This document shows, in pieces, positions 1-8,396 of a DNA stretch of 39,506 bases. The notes under the pieces were generated by a model. The model made no database searches. It was not told where the DNA came from and saw only the letters and a program-made list of their open reading frames with translations. Numbering within the stretch: position 1 is the stretch's first letter; the number at the start of each line of letters is the position of its first letter. The DNA is from Muribaculaceae bacterium (lineage in GTDB: Bacteria > Bacteroidota > Bacteroidia > Bacteroidales > Muribaculaceae), in the NCBI GenBank assembly GCA_017962765.1, contig JAGCUP010000148.1:1-39506 (forward strand). Direction: 5' to 3'. The position numbers and the translations under genes are program-made.

Positions 1-147
1 CGACCCTGTAACCACCACCTCTTTGAGTGTAAGGTGACGATAAAACACATCGGTCGAATCAATAGTCTCGCTCTCCGATTCCTGCGCCATCGCGCCAAAT
101 GCGCACATGACAAGCAGGAGTAACAGGGTGTGAAATCTTGCAAACAT
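1..147 (-). CDS. N-terminus of a secreted, possibly TonB-linked outer-membrane protein (partial)
   Basis: Only the first 49 codons lie in the window; the gene runs off the left edge. The ATG is at 147-145 on the minus strand. Residues 1-22 form a typical signal peptide (MFARF then a Leu-rich core, ending AMAQ). The mature part reads YRHLTLKEVVVTG, and LKEVVVTG resembles the start of Bacteroidetes TonB-dependent receptors and related barrel proteins. That family assignment is inference from a short motif. A textbook promoter (167-197) lies directly upstream, divergent from the RNase H promoter. Confidence 0.6.
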   Translation of the reverse strand, partial: MFARFHTLLLLLVMCAFGAMAQESESETIDSTDVFYRHLTLKEVVVTGS

Positions 148-166
148 CTTTTTGGGTTTTATGGTG

Positions 167-197
167 CAAAAGTAGCGAAAACGGCGCAATTCACAAA
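167..197 (-). promoter_or_regulatory. Bacteroidetes-type promoter for the leftmost gene
   Basis: On the minus strand a -33 TTTG (197-194) is followed by a 19-bp spacer and the -7 element TACTTTTG (174-167), then CACC. This matches the known Bacteroides consensus TTTG-N19-21-TAnnTTTG. It is back to back with the RNase H promoter at 213-244. Confidence 0.75.
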
Positions 198-212
198 TCA
201 TTTGGCCCCATA

Positions 213-244
213 TTTGGGAAAAACGGCGAAAATTACTAATTTTG
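213..244 (+). promoter_or_regulatory. Bacteroidetes-type promoter for the RNase H gene
   Basis: TTTG (213-216), 20-bp spacer, TAATTTTG (237-244). The ATG of the RNase H gene is only 7 bases after the -7 element. Transcription normally begins about that far downstream, so the message would have almost no leader. Confidence 0.7.
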
Positions 245-251
245 CGACAAT

Positions 252-893
252 ATGACAAAGAAACGCAAATGGTACGTCGTGTGGAACGGCTGGGAACCCG
301 GCGTGTGCGACACTTGGGAAGAGTGCCAAATCCGCACCAAAGGATTCGAAGGAGCCAAATATAAGGCTTTCGACAACCAGGAGGAGGCCATACTCGCCTT
401 TCGCGGCGACAGCAGCGAGGCACAGGAAGTGCTGCGCGCCATCGCCCACGCACCCGTGCAGCAAACCATCCTGGCCCAGGCTCCCGAGGTGATGCCCGGC
501 AGCATTGCTGTCGATGCGGCGTGCAGCGGCAATCCGGGTGTGATGGAATATCGCGGCGTGGATATCGACACCGGCGCCGAAATTTTCCACCAAGGCCCGT
601 TCCCTGAGGGCACGAACAACATAGGCGAATTCCTCGCCATCGTCCACGCTTTGGCGTGGCTGCAACAACGCGGCCTTGACTGCGCCATCTACAGCGATAG
701 CGTGAGCGGGCTGGCGTGGGTGCGCAAGCGTCATGCCAACACTAAACTGGCGCGCACCGAGCAGTCGGCAAAGCTGCTCGACATCGTGGCGCGCGCCGAG
801 AACTGGCTGCGCACCCATCGGTGGAGCAATCCCATCTACAAGTGGAACACCCAGCTATGGGGCGAAATCCCGGCTGACTTTGGACGCAAATGA
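252..893 (+). CDS. rnhA: Ribonuclease H (type I) with N-terminal viroplasmin domain
   Basis: Cleaves the RNA strand of RNA-DNA hybrids in the cytoplasm (R-loops, Okazaki primers). The 213-aa protein has two parts. Residues 4-52 are the caulimovirus VI-like (viroplasmin) hybrid-binding domain, with the signature KWYVVWNGWEPGVCDTWEEC and a GFEGAKYKAF segment. Residues 84-213 are the RNase H fold, with the acidic catalytic set visible as D88 (AVDAACSGNPG), E126 (NNIGEFLA), D149 (YSDSVSG) and D209 (IPADFGRK). This architecture is common in Bacteroidales. The start is the first ATG after the promoter. The glycosyltransferase gene follows after 22 bp, so the two are probably cotranscribed. Confidence 0.93.
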   Translation: MTKKRKWYVVWNGWEPGVCDTWEECQIRTKGFEGAKYKAFDNQEEAILAFRGDSSEAQEVLRAIAHAPVQQTILAQAPEVMPGSIAVDAACSGNPGVMEYRGVDIDTGAEIFHQGPFPEGTNNIGEFLAIVHALAWLQQRGLDCAIYSDSVSGLAWVRKRHANTKLARTEQSAKLLDIVARAENWLRTHRWSNPIYKWNTQLWGEIPADFGRK

Positions 894-915
894 GCATCAA
901 GGAATTGAGTTAATT

Positions 916-2118
916 ATGCATTTAAAAAAGGTCGTCATCATCAACCGCAACGATAGCCGGGGAGGAGCCGCCATCGCCTCGTTCCGCCTCATGGAAGCGC
1001 TGTGTCAGGCCGGCGTGGATGCCCGAATGGTCGTGGCGCAGAAAGAGCGTGATGATGGACGCATCGATGCCGTAAGTGCCAAGTGGCCGTTTTACCGCGA
1101 ACGCCTCGATGTGTGGCTGGCCAACGGTCACCGCCGCGATACGCTTTTCCTGCTCGACCCCGCCACACGCGGTGTGGACCTTACGCGACACCCGTGGGTT
1201 GAGGCTGCCGACGCTATCGTGCTGGGATGGATTAACCAGGGGATGCTCTCACTCGAAGGCATCGAGCGCCTCGCCGCGCTCGGCAAACCCCTGCTTTGGG
1301 TGATGCACGACATGTGGAACTGCACCGGAGCCTGCCACTACACTGTCGATTGCGAACGCTACCACAACACTTGCACGGCATGCCCGATTATCGGCCGCGA
1401 CGGTGATGACATCACCACAGCCACACAACGCCGCAAACAACGGCTTTACGATGCGATTCCTATTCATTTTGTGGCCGTGAGCCACGCCCTCGCCAAGCGT
1501 TGCCGCGCCAGTTCGGTCATGCGTGACAGCGACATCACGGTTATCCCTAACCCGTTTCCCGCCCACGAATACCAATGCCAAATCACGGACAACGAAAGCG
1601 ATGAACTCGTGCTGGCGATGGGTGCCGCGCGCCTCGACGACCCCGTCAAGGGACTCGACACGCTGCGCGAGGCTCTCGCCATTGTAAAGCGGGACTCCCC
1701 CGCCCTCTTCGCACGGTTGCGATTGCTGCTCTTTGGCGACATCCGCGACAAGTCGCTGCTCGACACGCTCCCATGCCGTCACGAATATCTCGGCAAAGTG
1801 GAGAACCCCAACGAGGTGTTCCAGTGCGCCCACGTTGCGCTTTCCACGTCGCGTTTCGAGTCGTTCGGCTACACACTCGTCGAAGGAATGGCCAGCGGGT
1901 GCCTCGCCGTCACCACTGGCAATGGCGGTCAGCGCGACATCGTCACGCATCTCATCACTGGCTATGTCGCCAACGATGCCCAAGGCATCGCCGACGGCAT
2001 CGCATGGGCCGACGACGCCCGCCACCACATCACACGCCAACAACAGCACGACGACATCGCCGCGCGCTTCGGTTATCCTGCCATCGCCGACCACTTCCTC
2101 AAGCTACTCAATGCTTGA
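916..2118 (+). CDS. Glycosyltransferase (GT-B fold, GT4-like)
   Basis: Predicted cytoplasmic sugar transferase of about 400 aa; donor and acceptor cannot be told from sequence. The N-terminal domain begins MHLKKVVIINRNDSRGGAAI, the glycine-rich opening of GT-B enzymes. The C-terminal domain carries STSRFESFGYTLVEGMASG, the E-x7-E motif that binds the nucleotide-sugar in family 4. The middle segment HDMWNCTGACHYTVDCERY continues to CTACP and holds five Cys in a short span; such clusters recur in Bacteroidetes polysaccharide transferases, with no function I can assign. The reading frame is open from 733, but that part overlaps RNase H, so I take the ATG at 916, preceded by a purine-rich AAGGAATTGAG. 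Confidence 0.85.
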   Translation: MHLKKVVIINRNDSRGGAAIASFRLMEALCQAGVDARMVVAQKERDDGRIDAVSAKWPFYRERLDVWLANGHRRDTLFLLDPATRGVDLTRHPWVEAADAIVLGWINQGMLSLEGIERLAALGKPLLWVMHDMWNCTGACHYTVDCERYHNTCTACPIIGRDGDDITTATQRRKQRLYDAIPIHFVAVSHALAKRCRASSVMRDSDITVIPNPFPAHEYQCQITDNESDELVLAMGAARLDDPVKGLDTLREALAIVKRDSPALFARLRLLLFGDIRDKSLLDTLPCRHEYLGKVENPNEVFQCAHVALSTSRFESFGYTLVEGMASGCLAVTTGNGGQRDIVTHLITGYVANDAQGIADGIAWADDARHHITRQQQHDDIAARFGYPAIADHFLKLLNA

Positions 2119-2137
2119 GCGAGGCCCACGCCTCAAC

Positions 2138-2572
2138 CTATCGTATCACAATAGTATAAACCTTCTCGTCACGCTTGGTGCCACGCCACAATTCGTACGA
2201 AGTGATAGTGGTCGTGCCCGCCTTCTTGGCCGTGAGCGTGTAGGTCACCTCCTGGCGGTCGCCACCAGGCATATCTTTCTTTGAAGGGTTGGCCCACTCC
2301 GACTTGTATTTGCAGTCGAAAAACTCCTTGTCATAATTGAGTTCAAAGTCAAGGCCCACTGAGCCGTGCACCGTGGCATTGAACACTATGGTCTGTCCCA
2401 CACGCAGATGGTTCTCCTGACCAGCCTCCACTTTGACGGGCGTGGCCGATGGCAACGCCTCAAAATCATCATAAATCGGAGCCTCAATCTTAGTGCTCTT
2501 ACACGCCACGAGCGCCACCATTCCCACGACAACCACTGCCGCTGCAATCCAAATCCAAGTTTTCATATTCAT
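2138..2572 (-). CDS. Small lipoprotein, possibly chagasin-like (I42) fold
   Basis: 144 aa. The N-terminus is a hydrophobic signal with lipobox VALVAC, so C24 would be lipidated. The rest resembles the all-beta inhibitor-I42 (chagasin) family of cysteine-protease inhibitors: RVGQTIVFNATVHGSVGLDF near the L1 loop position, then EVTYTLTAKKAGTTTITSYE and a final EKVYTIVIR strand. The family's NPTTGY and RPWE loop motifs are not preserved (SVGLD and ELWRGT stand there), so inhibitor activity is uncertain. It may simply be a beta-sandwich lipoprotein. It converges with the glycosyltransferase gene, 19 bp apart. Confidence 0.7.
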   Translation of the reverse strand: MNMKTWIWIAAAVVVVGMVALVACKSTKIEAPIYDDFEALPSATPVKVEAGQENHLRVGQTIVFNATVHGSVGLDFELNYDKEFFDCKYKSEWANPSKKDMPGGDRQEVTYTLTAKKAGTTTITSYELWRGTKRDEKVYTIVIR

Positions 2573-2609
2573 TTAATTACTTTAATGCTACATAATGTTT
2601 TGCAATGGG

Positions 2610-2617
2610 CAAAATTA
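2610..2617 (-). promoter_or_regulatory. Probable -7 element for the small lipoprotein
   Basis: TAATTTTG followed by C on the minus strand, 38 bp before the lipoprotein ATG. No TTTG is found at the usual -33 spacing, so this is a partial match. Confidence 0.4.
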
Positions 2618-2734
2618 ACAAATTATTGCCATATAACCGCTATTATATGAAAAAAATCAAATTTTGCTGCCCTGCGTTGTCCTCGAAATTACACGGCACC
2701 TCAGCAATAAAAATGAAAAAATTTCTTTTTTCAT

Positions 2735-2765
2735 TTTGTATTGCGTTTGGTTTGCAGTAATTTTG
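2735..2765 (+). promoter_or_regulatory. Bacteroidetes-type promoter for the TamB-like gene
   Basis: TTTG (2735-2738), 19-bp spacer, TAATTTTG (2758-2765), 23 bp before the ATG. Full match to the Bacteroides consensus. Confidence 0.75.
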
Positions 2766-2788
2766 CAGGTTAAAGCGAAAATTTGGCT

Positions 2789-5700
2789 ATGGGCAAAGCG
2801 CTGAAGAAGACATATACTGTGGTGCGAAGCGTGGTGGTGACCGCGCTGGTGCTCGTCGTGGTGCTGTTTGTGGGCCTGTATCTGTTGTTGTCTCTGCCCT
2901 CGGTGCAAAACAAGGTTAAAGAGCGGGGCGAGAAGGAGTTGAGCGAGTACCTGGGCACGAATGTGACCATCGGCGAAATCTCGTTCGAGCCTTTTAACGA
3001 GCTTACATTGGGGCATGTCAACATCCCCGACCAGCAGGGCGACTCGCTGCTGCATGTGGAGCGTCTGGGGGCCGGCATAAGCATCTACGAGCTGCTCGTG
3101 AACCGCAAAATCGTCATCACCTACGGCGAAATCATCGGCCTGCACGGACGTATTACGCGCCCCGACAAGAACAGCCCCACCAACCTGCAATTCATCCTTG
3201 ACGCGTTCAAGCCCAAGGACGACAAACCGCCCAAACCTTTCGACCTGCGCATCAACAACGTCATCATCCGCAACAGCGACATCACCTACGACGTGCTCAG
3301 CGAGCCACGCCTTAATGACCGTTTCGACCCCAATCACATCGCCATCAACAACTTGCGAGCCGACTTGGAGCTGCCACGCCTCAAGAACAACGATTTCGTC
3401 ATCGACCTCAAACGCCTCTCACTGGACGAACGCGCTGGCCTCATGCTCAACAACCTGGCGGCACGCGTGGCCATCAACGACACCGTCACCACCGTCAACG
3501 ACCTGCGCATCGAACTACCCAATTCGCTCATCCATCCCGACGACATCACGTTGCGCTATTCATCGCTCAAGACGATGTTCGACGACCTGAAACAGAGTAG
3601 CCACCAATTAAGGATTTCGGGCAGTTACATCACGCCCAGTGACCTGCGATGCTTCGCGCCCCAGCTGGCCGGCTACGATGACAAGATGGACCTCACACTG
3701 GCCGTCGATGGCACCCTCGACCGGCTGCACGTGCCCGTGCTCTCGCTTGAGAAGCAGGACGGCGGCCTCGACGTGTCGCTCAACGGCACCTTCGACCTGC
3801 CGCACGACGGTAACGCCCTCGCTATTGACGTGCCCTACGTTAAGGTGAACGCCTCGCGAGGCGAGATGGCACGCGTGATGGAACTGATGCCAGCACTATC
3901 GCCACAAGCAGCCGGCATCCTGTCGCGCTGCGGCGACATAGCCCTCGACGGCTCGGTGACCGGCACGCCCATGCGCCTCGACTTCGCCGGCGACGTGAAC
4001 ACCTCGCTGGGAGAGGTGACGGTGACCGGCGGACACTTCGAGCGCACCGGCGACACACGTCGCATTGCAGGCCACGTGGCCACCGGTGGGCTGGAACTAG
4101 GCCACCTGCTGGCTAAAGAGGACTTGCTCGGCTCGGTCGCCCTTGATGCTACAGTCGATGCCACGCTATCAGGCGGCAGCGTGAATGGCAATTTTGACGG
4201 CCACGTGGACCATGTAGACTTAAAGGGATACCGCTATCACGACATCACCGCCAACGTGAGCGCCACCCAAAACCACTATAACGGCCACGTCACCCTCAAC
4301 GACCCCAACGGCAAAATCAATATTGAGGGAGAAGCTCTGCTCGCCGGCGCTGCCTCGACCTTCGACGCCACCGTGCAAGCCAGCGGCGTACACCTCGCCA
4401 CCCTGCTGCAGCGCCCCGTGCCCATCGAGGGTATCACGGCTCTCGACCTCGAGGCGCACCTGCGTGGCAATAACGCACACAACCTGCAAGGCGATGTGCG
4501 CCTCAACAATCTGACTATGCTCGACAAGCACGGCGAGCCTCTTGAGCTTAATGGCGTAGAGCTCAGCGCCACCGACCACCGCGTGGCCCTCACCTCGCCC
4601 TTTGTGCACGGCGCCATCGAGGGTGACTACGACTTCGCGACCCTGCCCACCGCCATCAACAATATGCTCGCCGCCTCGTTCCCCGCCATGTTCTCGCATC
4701 GCGCAAGCAGTGGCGATAACGACTTCGACTTCAGCTTTACCATCGACCCCGATGAGAAATGGCAGGAACGCTTCAACCTGCCCGTGAAGCTCGTCTATCG
4801 CGCCACACTTGACGGACACCTCAACGAACGCAACGGCTCACTGGCGGCACGCCTCAACGTGCCCTACCTGCAGCAAGGCAACAAAATCATCGATGCCACC
4901 AGTGTGCGCATCACCAAGGACGGCTCGAACCAGCCCCTCGTAGCCAATGTTGCCACGCACATCCCCATGAAAAGTGGCAAGCTCACGCTCGCCGTCGATG
5001 CCAGCGGCCACAACAACGCCATCGACGCCAATCTCGGATGGAACGTGGCGCGTGAACGCGAGTTTCGCGGTGACATCAGCCTCACGGCTGCCCTTTCGCG
5101 TGCCCTTAACGGCCGTCTGGCCGCCGATGTCAACATCAACCCCGCCACCCTTGTCTTCAACGACACTGCCTGGAACGTGAACGGCGGACACATCGGCTAC
5201 GATGGCCACGCCATCAGCGTGAGCGGCCTCAATGCCTCGTGCGACAAGCAGTTCATCAATATCCACGGCAACGTGTCGAGCGACCCCAACGACGAACTCG
5301 AGGTGGTCCTCAACGACATCAGCCTCGACTACATCTTCAATACGCTGCAAATCAACCATGTCACCTTTGGCGGACGCGCCACCGGAAACTTCACCCTCGC
5401 CGACCTCTTCTCGAAGCAGCCGCGTCTGATGACGCCCAACCTACACGTTGAAAACATGTACTACAACGGGGCGCTGATGGGCGACGCCGACATCGAAAGC
5501 CACTGGGACAACGAAAACAAGGCCGTGGTCCTCAACTGCGACCTTGCGCAGCAAAACGGCAAGCACACCACCATCGGCGGCAGCATCTTTACCGCCGCCG
5601 ACTCGCTATACCTCACCTTTGACGCCGACCACGCCAACGTCAAGTTCATGAAGCCTTTCATGGCGGCCTTCACCAGCGATGTCGATGGTGAGGTGAGCGG

Positions 5701-7354
5701 CCACGCCGTGCTCTTCGGCAACTTCAAGACCATCGACCTGAAGGGCGACATCTATGCCCACGACCTGAAATTGAAAATCGACTACACCAACTGCTACTAC
5801 ACGTGCTCCGACTCCATCCACATCGTGCCGGGATATATCCCCATCGACAACGTGGTGATTCACGACCGCGACGGACACGAGGCGCGCCTCAACGGCTACC
5901 TCAAGCACAACGCTTTCCACGACCCCGTGTTTAACTTCACCGTCACCGAGGCCCGCGACCTCCTGTGTTACGACATCACCGAGGCCATGAACCCCGATTG
6001 GTACGGCACCATCTACGGCAACGGGAGCGCCATCATCAGCGGCGAACCCGGATTGGTGAAAATCTCGGTCAATATGCAGAGTGCCGACCGAAGCAAGTTC
6101 ACCTTCGTGCTGAGCGATGCCGAAGTGGCCAACGAATACAACTTCATCACCTTCCGCGACCGCGACAAGGCCCTCGAGCCCGAGTTGCAGGAAGTGGCGC
6201 AACAGGAAGTCGACACCGTGCCCGAAATCGTGAAACTGCTCACGCGGCGCATCGAACAGCAGAACCAGTCGGCGCCATCGACCATCGCTGTCGATTTGCG
6301 GGTTGATATCACCCCCGAGGCGCAACTCATACTCGTCATGGACCCTGTGGGCGGCGACAAGATTCGCGCCAACGGCAATGGCAACCTGCGCCTCAACTAC
6401 GACAGCACCAACGACGAGTTTGAGATGTTTGGCCGCTATGTACTCACCAAGGGCAACTACAACTTCACGCTGCAAGACATCATCATCAAGGACTTCACCA
6501 TCCGCGAGGGAAGCACCATCAGCTTCGACGGAGATCCCTACAATGCTATGCTCGACATCGAGGCCATCTACTCGCTCAACGCAAACATCCGCGACCTCGA
6601 CGAATCGTTCGCCACCGACCGCGACATCAACCGCACCACGGTACCCGTGCACGCCTTGCTGCGCATCAAGGGCGACATCACCGAGCCCGAGCTCTCCTTC
6701 GACCTCGAGTTCCCCACCCTCACCACCGAGGCCTACCGCAAGGTGAAAAGCGTCATCAGCACCGACGACATGATGAACCGTCAAATCATCTATCTGCTCG
6801 CCCTCAACCGCTTCTACACGCCCGACTACATGAACGCCAGTTCCACCACCACCGGCAGCGAGTTCACCTCGGTGGCATCCTCCACCATTTCGTCGCAGCT
6901 TTCCTCTATGCTGGGCCAGCTTAGCGACAACTGGACCATCGCGCCCAACTTCCGCACCGACCGTGGCGACTTCAGCGACGTTGAAGTCGATGTGGCTCTC
7001 TCCAGCCAACTGCTCAACAACCGCCTCATCCTCAACGGCAACATCGGTTACCGCGATAACACTTACAACCCGCGCAACAGTAACTTCATTGGCGACTTCG
7101 ACCTTGAGTATCTCCTCAACCGTCAAGGAACCATTCGCCTCAAGGCCTACAACCACTTCAACGACCAGAGCTATTACTACGTGCGCAATGCCATGACCAC
7201 GCAGGGCGTGGGCATCGTCTTCAAGCGCGACTTTGACAACTTGCTCCAGTTCCGCTCACGCAAGGAAAAGAACGACACCGTCCCCGCCGCGCCGCTCGAC
7301 AGCGTGCCGCAGCCTGCAGCCATCGCTTCGCCCACCACCCCTCAAAAGCAATAA
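2789..7354 (+). CDS. tamB: TamB-like translocation and assembly module protein (DUF490 C-terminus)
   Basis: A 1521-aa inner-membrane-anchored envelope protein. TamB proteins span the periplasm and are implicated in outer-membrane protein assembly and lipid transport. One transmembrane segment lies near residues 11-32 (VVRSVVVTALVLVVVLFVGL), followed by an AsmA-like start (VQNKVKERGEKELSEYLGTN, then IGEISFEPFNELTLGHV) and about 1000 residues of repeated beta-strand sequence. The C-terminal roughly 400 residues match the TamB/DUF490 pattern: VDLRVDITPEAQLILVMDP, GRYVLTKGNYNFTLQDIIIK, PVHALLRIKGDITEPELSFD. An in-frame TTG at 2783 exists, but the ATG at 2789 is preferred. Single-gene unit with its own promoter; it converges on the regulator gene with 14 bp between. 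Confidence 0.88.
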   Translation: MGKALKKTYTVVRSVVVTALVLVVVLFVGLYLLLSLPSVQNKVKERGEKELSEYLGTNVTIGEISFEPFNELTLGHVNIPDQQGDSLLHVERLGAGISIYELLVNRKIVITYGEIIGLHGRITRPDKNSPTNLQFILDAFKPKDDKPPKPFDLRINNVIIRNSDITYDVLSEPRLNDRFDPNHIAINNLRADLELPRLKNNDFVIDLKRLSLDERAGLMLNNLAARVAINDTVTTVNDLRIELPNSLIHPDDITLRYSSLKTMFDDLKQSSHQLRISGSYITPSDLRCFAPQLAGYDDKMDLTLAVDGTLDRLHVPVLSLEKQDGGLDVSLNGTFDLPHDGNALAIDVPYVKVNASRGEMARVMELMPALSPQAAGILSRCGDIALDGSVTGTPMRLDFAGDVNTSLGEVTVTGGHFERTGDTRRIAGHVATGGLELGHLLAKEDLLGSVALDATVDATLSGGSVNGNFDGHVDHVDLKGYRYHDITANVSATQNHYNGHVTLNDPNGKINIEGEALLAGAASTFDATVQASGVHLATLLQRPVPIEGITALDLEAHLRGNNAHNLQGDVRLNNLTMLDKHGEPLELNGVELSATDHRVALTSPFVHGAIEGDYDFATLPTAINNMLAASFPAMFSHRASSGDNDFDFSFTIDPDEKWQERFNLPVKLVYRATLDGHLNERNGSLAARLNVPYLQQGNKIIDATSVRITKDGSNQPLVANVATHIPMKSGKLTLAVDASGHNNAIDANLGWNVAREREFRGDISLTAALSRALNGRLAADVNINPATLVFNDTAWNVNGGHIGYDGHAISVSGLNASCDKQFINIHGNVSSDPNDELEVVLNDISLDYIFNTLQINHVTFGGRATGNFTLADLFSKQPRLMTPNLHVENMYYNGALMGDADIESHWDNENKAVVLNCDLAQQNGKHTTIGGSIFTAADSLYLTFDADHANVKFMKPFMAAFTSDVDGEVSGHAVLFGNFKTIDLKGDIYAHDLKLKIDYTNCYYTCSDSIHIVPGYIPIDNVVIHDRDGHEARLNGYLKHNAFHDPVFNFTVTEARDLLCYDITEAMNPDWYGTIYGNGSAIISGEPGLVKISVNMQSADRSKFTFVLSDAEVANEYNFITFRDRDKALEPELQEVAQQEVDTVPEIVKLLTRRIEQQNQSAPSTIAVDLRVDITPEAQLILVMDPVGGDKIRANGNGNLRLNYDSTNDEFEMFGRYVLTKGNYNFTLQDIIIKDFTIREGSTISFDGDPYNAMLDIEAIYSLNANIRDLDESFATDRDINRTTVPVHALLRIKGDITEPELSFDLEFPTLTTEAYRKVKSVISTDDMMNRQIIYLLALNRFYTPDYMNASSTTTGSEFTSVASSTISSQLSSMLGQLSDNWTIAPNFRTDRGDFSDVEVDVALSSQLLNNRLILNGNIGYRDNTYNPRNSNFIGDFDLEYLLNRQGTIRLKAYNHFNDQSYYYVRNAMTTQGVGIVFKRDFDNLLQFRSRKEKNDTVPAAPLDSVPQPAAIASPTTPQKQ

Positions 7355-7368
7355 AACGGCCCGAAAGC

Positions 7369-8229
7369 CTAACATGAAAGCTGGCGATATTCGTTTGGAG
7401 TCAGACCTGTTTCTCGCTTAAAGAACTTAGAGAAAAACGAGGGATTGGGGAAATTGAGTTGCTCAGATATTCCAAGGATGGAATTATCGCCGTATTTAAG
7501 CAACACCTTTGCTTGCTGTATTATAAAACGGTTAATCCATTGCATGGCAGTGAGTCCGCTGGCATGCTTGATGACAGCCCCAAAATGATTCGGTGTAAGA
7601 CACAACTTGTCGGCGTAAAATGGAATATTACGATGGGTTCTACCATGCTCGTTTACCAGTCGAATGAAATGGTGCAAAGTGGCATATTCCCTTGATTGAC
7701 CGATTTCTCGCATAACAGCCCTCATCTTATTTATCCGGCTCAATTCCATCATCATCGCCATCTGTAAGTGTTGCAACACTTCGGGCAACACCGGTTTCCT
7801 TTTTACCTCATGCCACATGAGGTTGAAATATTCGTTGATGAGCGCCCACTCTTCATCGTCAAGCGTAATATCAATTTGATTGTTAAATTCAGCGATGATA
7901 GGCAAATCGGTTGGGAAAGAACAGGCAAAAAAATCAAAATCCTCACTTCTTTCAAGTACCTCAAAAGTTGAATTTGGCAATACGATAACAGCCGAATGCT
8001 CTTCAAGATTGAAAGTTTCAAGATTAATTAAACATCGCACCCAGCCTGCCGAAACACACAACACACGACCTTCTTCCACACGATAAGGTTGGTTACGTCT
8101 AAGATTCTGTAATGCAAATCCTTGTATGCTTGTTGTGATATATAGATTATCATCTACATAGATAGCATCTTGCTCTTTTGCAAGAGTACTTATCTTTTGT
8201 AAGTTTAGATGGTCAATATTTTTTACCAT
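7369..8229 (-). CDS. AraC-family transcriptional regulator, likely local regulator of the sus locus
   Basis: About 286 aa. The N-terminal half is a cupin-like sensing domain (YITTSIQGFALQNL, VEEGRVLCVSAGWVRC, HSAVIVLPNSTFEV). The C-terminal roughly 100 residues are the double helix-turn-helix of AraC/XylS proteins: FYADKLCLTPNHFGAVIKHA for the first HTH, ILGISEQLNFPNPSFFSKFF then KRETGLTPNEYR for the second. The frame is open back to 8292, which would add 21 residues (MFHFNDF... LCLLPLLF). I prefer the ATG at 8229 because the fold begins soon after. It is divergent from susC with a shared 167-bp region, so it probably controls that operon. The classic SusR of Bacteroides thetaiotaomicron is a different protein type. 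Confidence 0.85.
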   Translation of the reverse strand: MVKNIDHLNLQKISTLAKEQDAIYVDDNLYITTSIQGFALQNLRRNQPYRVEEGRVLCVSAGWVRCLINLETFNLEEHSAVIVLPNSTFEVLERSEDFDFFACSFPTDLPIIAEFNNQIDITLDDEEWALINEYFNLMWHEVKRKPVLPEVLQHLQMAMMMELSRINKMRAVMREIGQSREYATLHHFIRLVNEHGRTHRNIPFYADKLCLTPNHFGAVIKHASGLTAMQWINRFIIQQAKVLLKYGDNSILGISEQLNFPNPSFFSKFFKRETGLTPNEYRQLSC

Positions 8230-8334
8230 AAATAATAGGGGCAAAAGACAAAGAAAATGATTTTTCACCGAAAAATCGTTGAAATGGAACATTCATCCCT
8301 TTATAAGGATAACGTCATGTTTATGCATATCGTA

Positions 8335-8342
8335 TAAATTTG
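8335..8342 (+). promoter_or_regulatory. -7 element of the susC operon, without a clear -33 box
   Basis: TAAATTTG followed by C, 54 bp before the susC ATG. At 19-21 bp upstream there is no TTTG, as expected if an activator is needed. The divergent AraC-type regulator is the obvious candidate (inference). Confidence 0.55.
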
Positions 8343-8396
8343 CAAAAATTTTTCCTATACATCTCAAAAAAAAATGTTTAACTTAAAATCTACAAG

